Below, piece after piece: positions 40,827-48,945 of a stretch of DNA of 64,000 nt. The stretch spans positions 1 through 64,000 of the forward strand of contig CAWCOF010000012.1 in assembly GCA_963797005.1 (NCBI GenBank), written 5' to 3'. Position 1 is the first letter of the stretch; every line of letters begins with the position of its first letter. The notes beneath the pieces are model-generated. The model was not told where the DNA came from. It was given only the letters and a program-made list of their open reading frames with translations, and did not search any database. The DNA is from AWTP1-13 sp963797005 (GTDB taxonomy: Bacteria; Pseudomonadota; Alphaproteobacteria; Rhizobiales; Hyphomicrobiaceae). Position numbers and translations under genes: made by a program.

Positions 40827-41645
40827 ATGCCAGCTCCCGTCCGCCTCGTGCGCCGCACAGCATGGCGCGGCGACTCCCGGGCAGAGGGGCACCGCTCCGT
40901 GCCGGAGGAGCTGGCGGTCGCCCTTACCTACAACGGCACGTCGCATGCGGTGATGATGGCGACCCCGGCGGACCTGGAAGACTTCGCCACCGGCTTCAGC
41001 CTCACCGAGTCCCTGGTCGAGCGCCTCGAGGAGATCGAAAGCATCGAGATGCTCGAGCTCGACGACGGCATCGAGCTGCGCCTGTGGGTCACGGAAGAGC
41101 GCATGCAGCATATCCGCGAGCGGCACCGGCGCCTGACCGGGCCCACGGGCTGCGGGCTGTGCGGGGTCGAAAGCCTTGCCGACGCCCTTCCCACGCCACG
41201 CCAGGTAACAGGCGATCTCCGGCTCGAGCCGGCGACCATCATCGACGCCCTCGGCCAGGTCACCTCCGCGCAGGCCCTGAACGATGCCACGCGTGCCGTG
41301 CACGCCGCCGGGTTCTGGCGCCCCGGTGACGGCCTGGTGGCCTTGCGCGAGGACGTGGGCCGGCACAATGCGCTCGACAAGCTCGTGGGCGCGCTGGCCC
41401 GGGCCGGCGAGGACGGCAGCAACGGCGCGCTGCTGATCAGCAGCCGCATATCGGTGGAGATGGTGCAGAAGGCGGCCGTGCTCGGCGCGCCCGTGATCGT
41501 GGCCGTGTCGGCGCCGACGGCGCTTGCCATCCGCACGGCCGAGAAGGCCGGCATCACGCTCGTGGGGATCGCGCGCACCGACGGCTTCGAGGTCTTCACG
41601 CACGGGCGCCGAATCCACCTGGACCCGACCCTTCAGGCGACGTGA
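40827..41645 (+). CDS. fdhD: Formate dehydrogenase accessory sulfurtransferase FdhD
   Basis: FdhD carries sulfur from the IscS desulfurase to the molybdenum cofactor of formate dehydrogenase, without which the enzyme is inactive. The protein has 272 residues and the key Cys pair in TGPTGCGLCGVESL (CxxC). Other family features are FATGFSLTE, the GFWRPGDG loop and EDVGRHNALDKLVG. Start ATG 40827 is 10 bases after a GAGG-like site. It lies opposite (convergent to) the fdh structural genes, which need it. Confidence 0.95.
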   Translation: MPAPVRLVRRTAWRGDSRAEGHRSVPEELAVALTYNGTSHAVMMATPADLEDFATGFSLTESLVERLEEIESIEMLELDDGIELRLWVTEERMQHIRERHRRLTGPTGCGLCGVESLADALPTPRQVTGDLRLEPATIIDALGQVTSAQALNDATRAVHAAGFWRPGDGLVALREDVGRHNALDKLVGALARAGEDGSNGALLISSRISVEMVQKAAVLGAPVIVAVSAPTALAIRTAEKAGITLVGIARTDGFEVFTHGRRIHLDPTLQAT

Positions 41646-41674
41646 GCGTCGCTGCGGGCTTCGGTAAAAAAAAC

Positions 41675-41797
41675 CTAGTGCCGGACGAACTTCGCCGAAT
41701 AGACGTTCTCGGCGGAGCGGTCGAAGGCGCCGAGCACGACGGCCGCGCCAACCGAGATGATCGCGATCGCCGCCAGGCTGGCGAGAAAGGCCTTCAT
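41675..41797 (-). CDS. Tiny membrane protein at the end of the fdh operon, 40 aa
   Basis: The ORF encodes an N-terminal hydrophobic helix (FLASLAAIAIISVGAAVVLGAF) with a Lys before it and a short polar tail ending in SAENVYSAKFVRH. It is too small for most gene finders. Small single-span proteins of this look commonly follow the cytochrome subunit gene in alphaproteobacterial formate dehydrogenase loci, from memory. It starts 53 bases after the gamma-subunit gene on the same strand. Its function is unknown; it may assist complex assembly. Confidence 0.65.
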   Translation of the reverse strand: MKAFLASLAAIAIISVGAAVVLGAFDRSAENVYSAKFVRH

Positions 41798-41849
41798 GGA
41801 TGTCTTCTCCTGATCACCTGTCGGACGTGCGCGATGCGATCGGACTTCA

Positions 41850-42986
41850 TCATTCCGCCGGTGCCGGTCCGCGCGACAAGCCCGCTGTCGATTGCCTTGC
41901 CTCCACCTCGTCGACCCAGAGCGGATGGTGCTCGCGCGCCCAATTCACATCGACCTCGCCGGTACCCATCGCATCGAAGGCGCCCTCCATGCCGAGCGTG
42001 CCGATGTAGATGTGGCCGAGGATCACGACGACCATGAACAGGCCCATCGCCGCATGCCAGATGGTGGCGAGCTGCATCTCGTGGATCGGCGCGATATGCG
42101 TCGGCAGGTCGGTACCGACCATATTGAGAACGACGAAGGTCTTGGAGAACATCGCCATCTGGAACGGGAACAGCAGATCGAGGCCGGACAGCACCAGCGA
42201 GAACCCGCCGAGGATCACTAGCCAGAACAGGATCTTCTGGCCCGCGTTGAATTTCCGTGCAGGCGGATGCGTACCCTTCGTGAACAGGCCGCCGCCCTGC
42301 AGCAGCCACCTGACGTCGTACTTGTTGGGGATGTTCTCGGCGATCCACAGGAGCAGCACGAGCACCAGGCCCACCACGAAGGCGAACGCCACGTAGTTGT
42401 GGAGGTACTTGCCCCACAAGCTCAGCGCCGCGAACGCCGGCTTGCCGATCACCGGCAGCACGACGGTCTTGCCGAAGGTGATGTTGAGGCCCGTGAGCCC
42501 CAGGATGACGAACGACACCGCCAACAGCCAGTGCGCAAAGCGCTCGACGAAGTTGAAGCGCGTGATGGTGCGCCCGGCGAGGCCGTGCTCGACGCGGATG
42601 CGGCCGCGCAGAAAGAAGAAGATCGCGAGCAGGGCGACGATACCGCCGAGCATGTAGCTGCCATAGCGCACGAGGGGGCCGTTGCGGATCTCGCGCCAGT
42701 GGTCGCCCTGGGATTGCACGAGTTGCGCCGCCTTCGCGTCGGGGATCGACACCCGCCCACGGATGCCCTGGCGAACGGCGCGCCACATGTCGGCACCGCC
42801 ATCCAGCCTGAGCTGGCTGTTGGGCACCGGGTTGGCGGGCGCGCGCTGGCCGGCGCTCGGCGCCGGCTGCTGCGCCAGCACGCCGTTCGGCGCCGCGAGG
42901 CCCCAAAGAACGCCCGCAAACGCGGCAGCCATGACGAGCGCTGCTGCGAACGTCAGTCTGGGCAGGCCTCGACGTTCCCGGCGCAT
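41850..42986 (-). CDS. fdoI: Formate dehydrogenase cytochrome b556 (gamma) subunit
   Basis: About 378 residues. A signal/anchor helix (RLTFAAALVMAAAFAGVLWGLAA) precedes a periplasmic region, then four heme-bearing helices: YMLGGIVALLAIFFFL, FAHWLLAVSFVILGLTG, YVAFAFVVGLVLVLLLWIA and IWHAAMGLFMVVVILGHIYIG. Histidines in FAHW, YLHNY, WHAAM and LGHIY are candidate heme b ligands. It passes electrons from the Fe-S subunit to quinone. Start ATG 42986. The longer N-terminal region than in E. coli FdnI is typical of the periplasmic type in Rhizobiales. Confidence 0.93.
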   Translation of the reverse strand: MRRERRGLPRLTFAAALVMAAAFAGVLWGLAAPNGVLAQQPAPSAGQRAPANPVPNSQLRLDGGADMWRAVRQGIRGRVSIPDAKAAQLVQSQGDHWREIRNGPLVRYGSYMLGGIVALLAIFFFLRGRIRVEHGLAGRTITRFNFVERFAHWLLAVSFVILGLTGLNITFGKTVVLPVIGKPAFAALSLWGKYLHNYVAFAFVVGLVLVLLLWIAENIPNKYDVRWLLQGGGLFTKGTHPPARKFNAGQKILFWLVILGGFSLVLSGLDLLFPFQMAMFSKTFVVLNMVGTDLPTHIAPIHEMQLATIWHAAMGLFMVVVILGHIYIGTLGMEGAFDAMGTGEVDVNWAREHHPLWVDEVEARQSTAGLSRGPAPAE

Positions 42987-42996
42987 GCTCAAGCTC

Positions 42997-43188
42997 CTAG
43001 AAGGTCTGCAAGGCCCCGCGCGTGCGCAAGGCCTCGAGCTGCTGGTCCGATAGCCTGGGGGACCGCTCGCCTTGGTAGGTGGCGTTCGGGCCGGCTTGTT
43101 GCTGGGTCTGTTGCTGCGGCTCACTGCAGGCCGCCAAGCCCACCACAAGAAGGCATGCGGCAATGCGGAGGGTCGACGCCCCGATCAT
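42997..43188 (-). CDS. Small lipoprotein in the fdh operon, 63 aa
   Basis: A complete 63-residue protein with a lipoprotein signal: hydrophobic core RIAACLLVVGLAAC with lipobox VGLAAC, where Cys21 would be lipidated. The mature part is Gln-rich and ends LRTRGALQTF. It lies between the beta and gamma subunit genes and overlaps neither (10 bases before gamma). No known domain. I infer a role in positioning the periplasmic dehydrogenase, without direct support. Confidence 0.75.
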   Translation of the reverse strand: MIGASTLRIAACLLVVGLAACSEPQQQTQQQAGPNATYQGERSPRLSDQQLEALRTRGALQTF

Positions 43189-43310
43189 GCAAGTACGCTC
43201 CTACGACCGCTCAAATCTGCCTGCCCCGGCTCGGGACTTGCGGAACCGTGTGGCAAAAGTCGAGCGGGAGCATGGGGGCAGGGATCGGCAGCACCCCTGC
43301 CCACGGGGGA

Positions 43311-43901
43311 CTATGTGCCCCGGCCCGGATAGGCCCTGCCCCAGCCCCATGCGCCCGACCCGAAGCCGCGTGCGACGACCCGCTCACGGTAGATCTTGGA
43401 GACGATGTCGCCGTCACCAGCCAGCAACGCCTTGGTCGCACACATCTCCGCGCACAGCGGCAGCTTGCCCTCGGCCAGCCGGTTGCGGCCGTACTTCTTG
43501 AACATGACGTCTTCGTTCTTCTCCGGACCACCGGCGCAGAAGGTGCACTTGTCCATCTTGCCGCGGGAGCCGAAGTTGGACACCTGGGGATACTGCGGGG
43601 CGCCGAACGGACAGGCGTAGAAGCAATAGCCGCAGCCGATGCACAGATCCTTGTTGTGCAGCACCACGCCTTCCTCGGTCTGGTAGAAGCAGTCCACCGG
43701 ACAGACCGCCATGCATGGCGCATCCGAGCAGTGCATGCAGGCGACCGAGATGGACCGCTGCCCGGGCTTGCCTTCGTTGAGCGTGACGACGCGCCGCCGG
43801 TTGATACCCCAGGGGATCTCGTGCTCGTTCTTGCAGGCGGTAACGCACGCGTTGCAGTTGATGCAGCGTTCGGCATCACAGAGGAATTTCATCCTGGCCA
43901 T
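43311..43901 (-). CDS. fdhB: Formate dehydrogenase iron-sulfur (beta) subunit
   Basis: Electron-transfer subunit of 196 residues with four cysteine clusters: CINCNACVTAC, CMHCSDAPCMAVC, CIGCGYCFYAC and CTFC with a later pair in LPLCAEMC. These bind four [4Fe-4S] centres carrying electrons from the molybdopterin subunit to the cytochrome b subunit. Start ATG 43901 is 14 bases from the end of the alpha subunit gene. No C-terminal membrane helix is present, unlike E. coli FdnH, so anchoring depends on the gamma subunit. Confidence 0.95.
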   Translation of the reverse strand: MARMKFLCDAERCINCNACVTACKNEHEIPWGINRRRVVTLNEGKPGQRSISVACMHCSDAPCMAVCPVDCFYQTEEGVVLHNKDLCIGCGYCFYACPFGAPQYPQVSNFGSRGKMDKCTFCAGGPEKNEDVMFKKYGRNRLAEGKLPLCAEMCATKALLAGDGDIVSKIYRERVVARGFGSGAWGWGRAYPGRGT

Positions 43902-43915
43902 GGCCTAACCTCCCC

Positions 43916-46828
43916 TCACGCCTGCCGAATGCGGCACAGCGAGACCTTGTTCTCCTGAATGTTGGTCACCGAGTCGTACCCGTAGGTGAGGGCAATGTTG
44001 CCCGACTCGCCGACCACGTAGGGGCCCGTCCCGTCCGGAATCTTGGCGCTCAGGTCCTTGCCCTGGAAGTGGCCCATGAAGTGGTAGGGGATCCAGACAT
44101 TGCCCTTGGCCACGGCATTGGTGACCCAGGCCTTCACCTTGATGGCCGCGCCCTCGGGGCTCTCGAGCATCACGTGCCCTCCGTCCTTGATGCCGACGTT
44201 GTTCGCATCGAACGGATTGATCTGCGCGAACATCTCCTGCTGCAGCTCGGCGAGCCAGATGTTGGCGAACGACTTGGCGCCGCCGCCCTCGTGCTCGACA
44301 AGACAGCCGGAGCTGAGCACCAGCGGATAGTCCTTGGCGAAGTCGACCGCCTGCACGCTCGCGTACTTGAGGGGCAGCCGGTACATCTTCCGATCCGCAT
44401 AGGTCGGATAGTCCTTCACCAGATCGCGCCGCGGCGTGTAGAGCGGCTCGCGGTGGATCGGGATGGGATCCGGGAAGGTCCACACCACCGTCCTGGCCTT
44501 GGCGTTGCCGTACGGCGCACAGCCGTGCTTGATCGCCACGCGCTGGATGCCGCCCGACAGGTCGGTCTTCCAGTTCACCGCCTCGGGCTTGGCGCCGCCG
44601 ACCTTGTTGATGGTGGCGCGTTCCGCCTCGGTCAGGTCCTTGTCCCAGCCAAGCTTCATCAGCATGGCCATGGTGAACTCGGGATAGCCGTCCTTGAGCT
44701 CGGAGCCGACCGTATAGCCGACACCTTCGATGCCACCCTCCGCGAGCAGGTTGCCTTTGCCCCATTTCTCGGGGGCCTCCACGCCATAGCGGGCGCGGAA
44801 TGGCAGTCCGCCCTCGGCCACGGGCTTGGAAGGGTCATAGAGGTTCGGCGTGCCCGGATGCTTCATCTCGGGCGTGCCCCAGCACGGCCACGGCAGGCCG
44901 TAGTACTCGCCATCGCACGGGCCACCATTGGCTCTGAGCGTGGTCCTGTCGAAGGTGTGCTGGTTGGCCATGTGCAGCTTGAGCCGCTCCGGCGACTGGC
45001 CGGTATAGCCGACGGTCCACATGCCGCGGTTGATCTCGCGCAGCATGTCCTCCACCAGCGGCTCCTCGCCGGTGACCTTGATGTGCTTGAAGAGCTGATC
45101 GGCCCAGCCGAACTTCTTCGCGAACTTGTACATGATGACGTGGTCGGGCTTCGCCTCGAAGATCGGCTCCACCACCTTCTCACGCCACTGCAGCGACCTG
45201 TTGGAGGCCGTGACGGAGCCCGAGGTCTCGAACTGGCTCGCCGCCGGCAGCAGATAGATGTTGTCCGTGCGGTCGTTCATCAGCGCCGACAGGGGAACGT
45301 AGGGATCGACGATGACGAGCAGCTCGAGCTTGTTGAAGGCCTTCCAGTGCTCCGGCAGGCGCGTGACCGAGTTGACCGAGTGACCCCAGAAGACCATGGC
45401 CCGCATGTTGTCGGGCTGGTCGAGGTCCTTCTTGTCCATGTTGACGAGCTCATACCAGCGCGAGACCGGCGTGCCGGGCTTCTGCATGAGCTCCTTGGAC
45501 GCGAACTGGCCCTTGAGCCACTCGTAGTCCACGTCCCAGACGCGGCACCAGTGCTTCCACGAGCCCTCGGCGATGCCGTAGTAGCCGGGCAGGTCGTGGC
45601 ACAGCACGCCCATGTCGGTGGCGCCCTGCACGTTGTCGTGGCCGCGGAAGATGTTGGTTCCGCCGCCCGACCTGCCGACGCTTCCCAGCGCCAGCTGCAG
45701 GATCGGCATGGCGCGCGTGTTGTTGTTGCCGATCGTGTGCTGCGTCATGCCCAGCGTCCAGGTGAGCATCACCGGCTTGTTGGTGACCAGCGTGCGCGCG
45801 ACCCGGCGAAGCTGGGCGCCCGGAACGCCGCTGACGCGCTGCACTTCCTCCGGGTTCCACTTCTTCACTTCCTGGCGGATGTGGTCCATGCCCCAGACGC
45901 GCTGGCGGATGAACTCCTTGTCCTCCCAGCCGTTCTCGAAGATGTGCCACAGGATGCCCCAGATCACGGCGATGTCGGTGCCGGGACGGGGCTGGACGAA
46001 CTCGGTGGCGTGCGCCGCCGTGCGCGTGAAGCGCGGGTCGACGACGATATAGGGCGCGTGGTTCTGCTCCTTCGCCTTGAGGATGTGCAGCATCGCCACG
46101 GGATGCGCCTCGGCGGGATTGCCGCCGAAGGTGATCATGCACTTGGCATTGTGCATGTCGTTGAAGGAGTTGGTCATCGCGCCGTAGCCCCAGGTGTTGG
46201 CCACGCCGGCTACCGTGCTCGAATGACAGATGCGCGCCTGGTGATCGACCTGGTTCGATCCCCAGAAGGCCGCGAACTTGCGCATCATGTAGGCTTGCTC
46301 GTTGGAGTGCTTGGCCGAGCCGAGCCAGTAGACCGAATCGGGTCCGGACTCCTTGCGGATCTTCATCATCTGGTCGCCGATCTCGTTGATCGCCTGCTCC
46401 CAGCCGACGCGCGTCCACTTGCCGCCCACGAGCTTGAGCGGATACTTCAAACGCCGCGGCGAGATCGTCTCGTCGCGTATCGCAGCGCCCTTGGCGCAGT
46501 GCGCGCCGACATTGATCGGGCTGTCGAACGCGGGCTCCTGGCCGATCCACACGCCGTCGCGCACCTCCGCCTTGACCGAGCAGCCAACGGCGCAGAACGT
46601 GCACACGGTGAGCTTGGTCTCCAGCGCCTTGGCGCCCATCGGCGCGGCCGCTGCGGCCTTGTCGGCCTTCTGCACCATCGTCAAAGGCAGCGAGGCAAGC
46701 CCGGCGCCTGCCGCCGCGATGCCGGAATTGCGCAGGAACGCGCGGCGGTTGACGGTGGCTGGCGCGTTGCCGGCGGCCATGGCCATCTTCAGGTTCGTCG
46801 GCGCACGTTCGCTCTTCTTCATCAGCAT
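43916..46828 (-). CDS. fdhA: Formate dehydrogenase molybdopterin (alpha) subunit, cysteine type
   Basis: Catalytic subunit, 970 residues, complete. A twin-arginine leader (NRRAFLRNSGIAAAGAGLASLPL) sends it folded to the periplasm. C76, C79, C83 and C111 (VCTFCAVGC...HCAKG) bind the proximal [4Fe-4S] cluster. The metal ligand is C201 in ARICHSSTVAG, where selenium enzymes have selenocysteine, so no UGA recoding is needed. Molybdopterin-binding segments follow along the chain and a C-terminal barrel ends in YDSVTNIQENKVSLCRIRQA. Neighbours supply chaperone, sulfurtransferase and electron-carrying subunits. It oxidises formate to CO2. Confidence 0.95.
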   Translation of the reverse strand: MLMKKSERAPTNLKMAMAAGNAPATVNRRAFLRNSGIAAAGAGLASLPLTMVQKADKAAAAAPMGAKALETKLTVCTFCAVGCSVKAEVRDGVWIGQEPAFDSPINVGAHCAKGAAIRDETISPRRLKYPLKLVGGKWTRVGWEQAINEIGDQMMKIRKESGPDSVYWLGSAKHSNEQAYMMRKFAAFWGSNQVDHQARICHSSTVAGVANTWGYGAMTNSFNDMHNAKCMITFGGNPAEAHPVAMLHILKAKEQNHAPYIVVDPRFTRTAAHATEFVQPRPGTDIAVIWGILWHIFENGWEDKEFIRQRVWGMDHIRQEVKKWNPEEVQRVSGVPGAQLRRVARTLVTNKPVMLTWTLGMTQHTIGNNNTRAMPILQLALGSVGRSGGGTNIFRGHDNVQGATDMGVLCHDLPGYYGIAEGSWKHWCRVWDVDYEWLKGQFASKELMQKPGTPVSRWYELVNMDKKDLDQPDNMRAMVFWGHSVNSVTRLPEHWKAFNKLELLVIVDPYVPLSALMNDRTDNIYLLPAASQFETSGSVTASNRSLQWREKVVEPIFEAKPDHVIMYKFAKKFGWADQLFKHIKVTGEEPLVEDMLREINRGMWTVGYTGQSPERLKLHMANQHTFDRTTLRANGGPCDGEYYGLPWPCWGTPEMKHPGTPNLYDPSKPVAEGGLPFRARYGVEAPEKWGKGNLLAEGGIEGVGYTVGSELKDGYPEFTMAMLMKLGWDKDLTEAERATINKVGGAKPEAVNWKTDLSGGIQRVAIKHGCAPYGNAKARTVVWTFPDPIPIHREPLYTPRRDLVKDYPTYADRKMYRLPLKYASVQAVDFAKDYPLVLSSGCLVEHEGGGAKSFANIWLAELQQEMFAQINPFDANNVGIKDGGHVMLESPEGAAIKVKAWVTNAVAKGNVWIPYHFMGHFQGKDLSAKIPDGTGPYVVGESGNIALTYGYDSVTNIQENKVSLCRIRQA

Positions 46829-46858
46829 GGGGTGACCTCCCTCAGAGCGTTTCGGGGC

Positions 46859-47068
46859 TTAGATGCGAGCGAGGGCGTAGTAGGCCTTCACGTGCTCGGT
46901 CTCGCGGTAGCCTGCCGACGGCTTCCCAGTAGGCGTCGGGGCGGCTGCATGGGCTGGCTCCGGCTCGATGCCGGAGGCAATGGCGCTCGCAGCGCCGGCA
47001 CCCACGCCGGCAAGCTGCATGAACCCGCGACGGCTTACCTGCGCGGACTTGCTCGATTTTGGGGCCAT
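46859..47068 (-). CDS. Small twin-arginine protein of formate dehydrogenase regions, 69 aa
   Basis: A 69-residue protein beginning MAPKSSKSAQ with a twin-arginine leader, SRRGFMQLAGVGAGAASAIASG, and a short polar tail. This fits the small family annotated as 'formate dehydrogenase region TAT target'. A strong Shine-Dalgarno (GGAGGAGGAAGG) precedes ATG 47068. It is the gene directly before fdhA and may act as an export partner or maturation factor; its biochemical function is not known. Confidence 0.85.
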   Translation of the reverse strand: MAPKSSKSAQVSRRGFMQLAGVGAGAASAIASGIEPEPAHAAAPTPTGKPSAGYRETEHVKAYYALARI

Positions 47069-47313
47069 TGCCCTTCCTCCTCCTCCGCTTTGCCTCTTCG
47101 TGCTGCGGTTAGGCGCAACACTGCAGTTCATGCCGGACATTGCGCAAACTGTAAGATATTGCATAAATTTGCCTGAAAACTTAGACGCGCCTCGGGCTCA
47201 TGGCTAGTGAAATCTCCGCCATCCGAAGTGCTCGATCGCTTTTTGCAGTGCGAAAGCGTGCCGGGCGAGCCGGCGGGATCAGACCCAAGCCGTTGGCCAA
47301 AAAGGGCGTCGGC

Positions 47314-47928
47314 CTATTCGGCGATCTCGAAACCCTGCCGCTCGATCGCCAGAAGCTCGCGGCCGAGCCGACCCACAGGCATGTAGAACGACGCGGCCTG
47401 CGCCCCCTCCAGGTCCGCGAAAAAGCGAGGCGCCCACTCCAGGAGGTGATTCTGGAAGAACGCCTTCTGCTCGGCGAGGGACGCCGGCGTGTCAGCGAAC
47501 GTCCCAAGGATCAGGCCGGCCATCATCTCGCAAAGCGCCGCGATATGATCCTCCGGCTCGCTGACGTCGGGGGAGCGGGTGATGCCGAGCCGCGCCATAT
47601 CGGTGCGCAGCCGCGCCAGCGGCCTGGTGTAGAGCGCGCCGGTCAAGTAGTAGGAGGCATACGGAACGACCTCTCCCATGTCCATGCCGACGAAGAGCTG
47701 GTGGTACTCCTCCTCCAGCGCCGACCTGCTGGTGGTCCGCGCGACCGCCGAAAGGGCGGTGATCGCCTTGCCGAAGTCGCCGTCGTCTCCGCTCAGCCCC
47801 TTGGCGGTCTCGAGCGTCTCCACGCTGGGCGGCGCAGCCAGCAAGAGGGCGAGAAGGATGTAGGCCTCCGCTCTGGACTTGTCCTCGCCACGGATCGGCG
47901 AGGCAACGTCGACGGCTTGATTTGGCAC
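47314..47928 (-). CDS. TorD/DmsD-family chaperone for the molybdoenzyme
   Basis: All-helical chaperone of about 204 residues that typically binds the twin-arginine leader of a molybdoenzyme and helps load its cofactor. Conserved segments are EEEYHQLFVGMDMGEVVPYASYYLTGALY and SEPEDHIAALCEMMAGLI, the TorD hallmark EPxDH motif. The GTG at 47928 is chosen as start (VPNQAVDVASP); the frame stays open upstream to 48090, inside the end of the preceding gene. The adjacent FdhA is the natural client. Confidence 0.88.
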   Translation of the reverse strand: MPNQAVDVASPIRGEDKSRAEAYILLALLLAAPPSVETLETAKGLSGDDGDFGKAITALSAVARTTSRSALEEEYHQLFVGMDMGEVVPYASYYLTGALYTRPLARLRTDMARLGITRSPDVSEPEDHIAALCEMMAGLILGTFADTPASLAEQKAFFQNHLLEWAPRFFADLEGAQAASFYMPVGRLGRELLAIERQGFEIAE

Positions 47929-47974
47929 GGCGCGGGTTTCCCTTCCCAGTCTCTGCGATCGCCGCGGCGCAGGC

Positions 47975-48556
47975 TCACGATGGCTTGCGCGGCGGCACCG
48001 TATCGTCGGGCGCCCTATCGTCGGAGTCCTGCTGGGCCCGATCCGCGGCGCCGACGTGTCCTCCTTCACCCTGCTTGGGAGGTTGCGCACCGGCCTGCGG
48101 TCTGCGGCCCGGCAGCACTTCCTCCCGGTGCGGCAACGGCGTCTTGTCCCCTTGCTCGGGGGTCAGCGCCTTGATGGCGTCCGTCAGTCCGCCTTCGGTG
48201 AAGTCCCAATCGTAGTCGTTGAGGCCATCCAGATTGGCCAGCACAGGATTGGACCGCCAAAGCTTGGCAAGCGCCAGCCGCTGCAGCGACTCGGGCACAC
48301 CCTTTTGTAGAAAGGCCGTGAAGTCGGACTCGTAGGTGAGCGTCTCGACGTCGGGCAGATCCTCGAGGCGGACGGCGTCCGGCGCGTCATCGGGCTTGGG
48401 CTCACCACGGCCGTCGGCCTCGAGCGGCGCCTCTTGCGGTTTCGTCGGGTCGCGGGGATGCTTCTCGGCGCTCCTGCTGTCTGCGCCCTCGCCCGCCTCG
48501 GACTCGCGCTTGAGCCGGGACCAGCGGCTAAGCGCGCTCTCCTTGGGGTCCGGCAT
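47975..48556 (-). CDS. DUF3306 protein of formate dehydrogenase loci
   Basis: 193 residues with a charged, low-complexity N-terminal half and a conserved core (DLPDVETLTYESDFTAFLQKGVPESLQRLALAKLWRSNPVL) that defines DUF3306. The C-terminal tail is polar and disordered. Members occur next to fdh genes in proteobacteria; no function is known. It starts ATG 48556 and lies 47 bases before the TorD-like gene. Its frequent partner DUF3305 is not seen here. Confidence 0.85.
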   Translation of the reverse strand: MPDPKESALSRWSRLKRESEAGEGADSRSAEKHPRDPTKPQEAPLEADGRGEPKPDDAPDAVRLEDLPDVETLTYESDFTAFLQKGVPESLQRLALAKLWRSNPVLANLDGLNDYDWDFTEGGLTDAIKALTPEQGDKTPLPHREEVLPGRRPQAGAQPPKQGEGGHVGAADRAQQDSDDRAPDDTVPPRKPS

Positions 48557-48945
48557 TTTCGTTTCTCCCGTTGCCGTCTCATGGCCTATACCATTTCTCT
48601 GCAATCTCCGTCATTTATTCCGTGAAAAAGCCTCCTGGCCGAGCCAAGAGGAGCGAAACGCGCATCAATCGAAGGCGCGCTGCGTGCCGGCCCCGACCGG
48701 CCTGCCGGAGTCACCAATGCGCCGAGCCTGCGCGAAGGGACCGTCACCGCGAATGAAATCGTGGGCCGGCCGCCGGGACCTTGTCGCCGCGCCGGCTGGC
48801 GGCTTCCCCGCCGAGCACGGCGAGCCAAACACACGGCTCACGCCCAGGGACAGGGCACGCGCAGCCCGCAAAGCAGGCAAGCGAACGGTGGTGGCGAACA
48901 TCCGCTTTCGACGCCGGCGGGACGCCTGATAGGGTGTGCGCCCGC
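48557..48945. other. Intergenic region between the fdh locus and atzF
   Basis: About 390 bases between divergent genes. No coding frame has recognisable content. It should contain the promoters of both operons, but I could not identify them. Upstream ATG/GTG codons in the atzF frame exist from 48781 on but encode arginine/serine-rich, unsupported sequence. Confidence 0.4.

Noticed and set aside
41664..41676. A-run between fdhD and the 40-aa gene as a terminator
   Set aside because: The run of A (T on the other strand) follows the minus-strand stop codon directly, but no clear GC-rich hairpin precedes it in that direction.
46201..46260. Possible selenocysteine insertion in FdhA
   Set aside because: The catalytic codon reads Cys (ARICHSSTV); there is no in-frame TGA, so no recoding is needed.
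44069..47176. A 1,035-codon open frame antisense to fdhA
   Set aside because: It mirrors the coding gene, is rich in Arg/His/Leu with no motif, and arises from the lack of stop codons opposite GC-rich genes.
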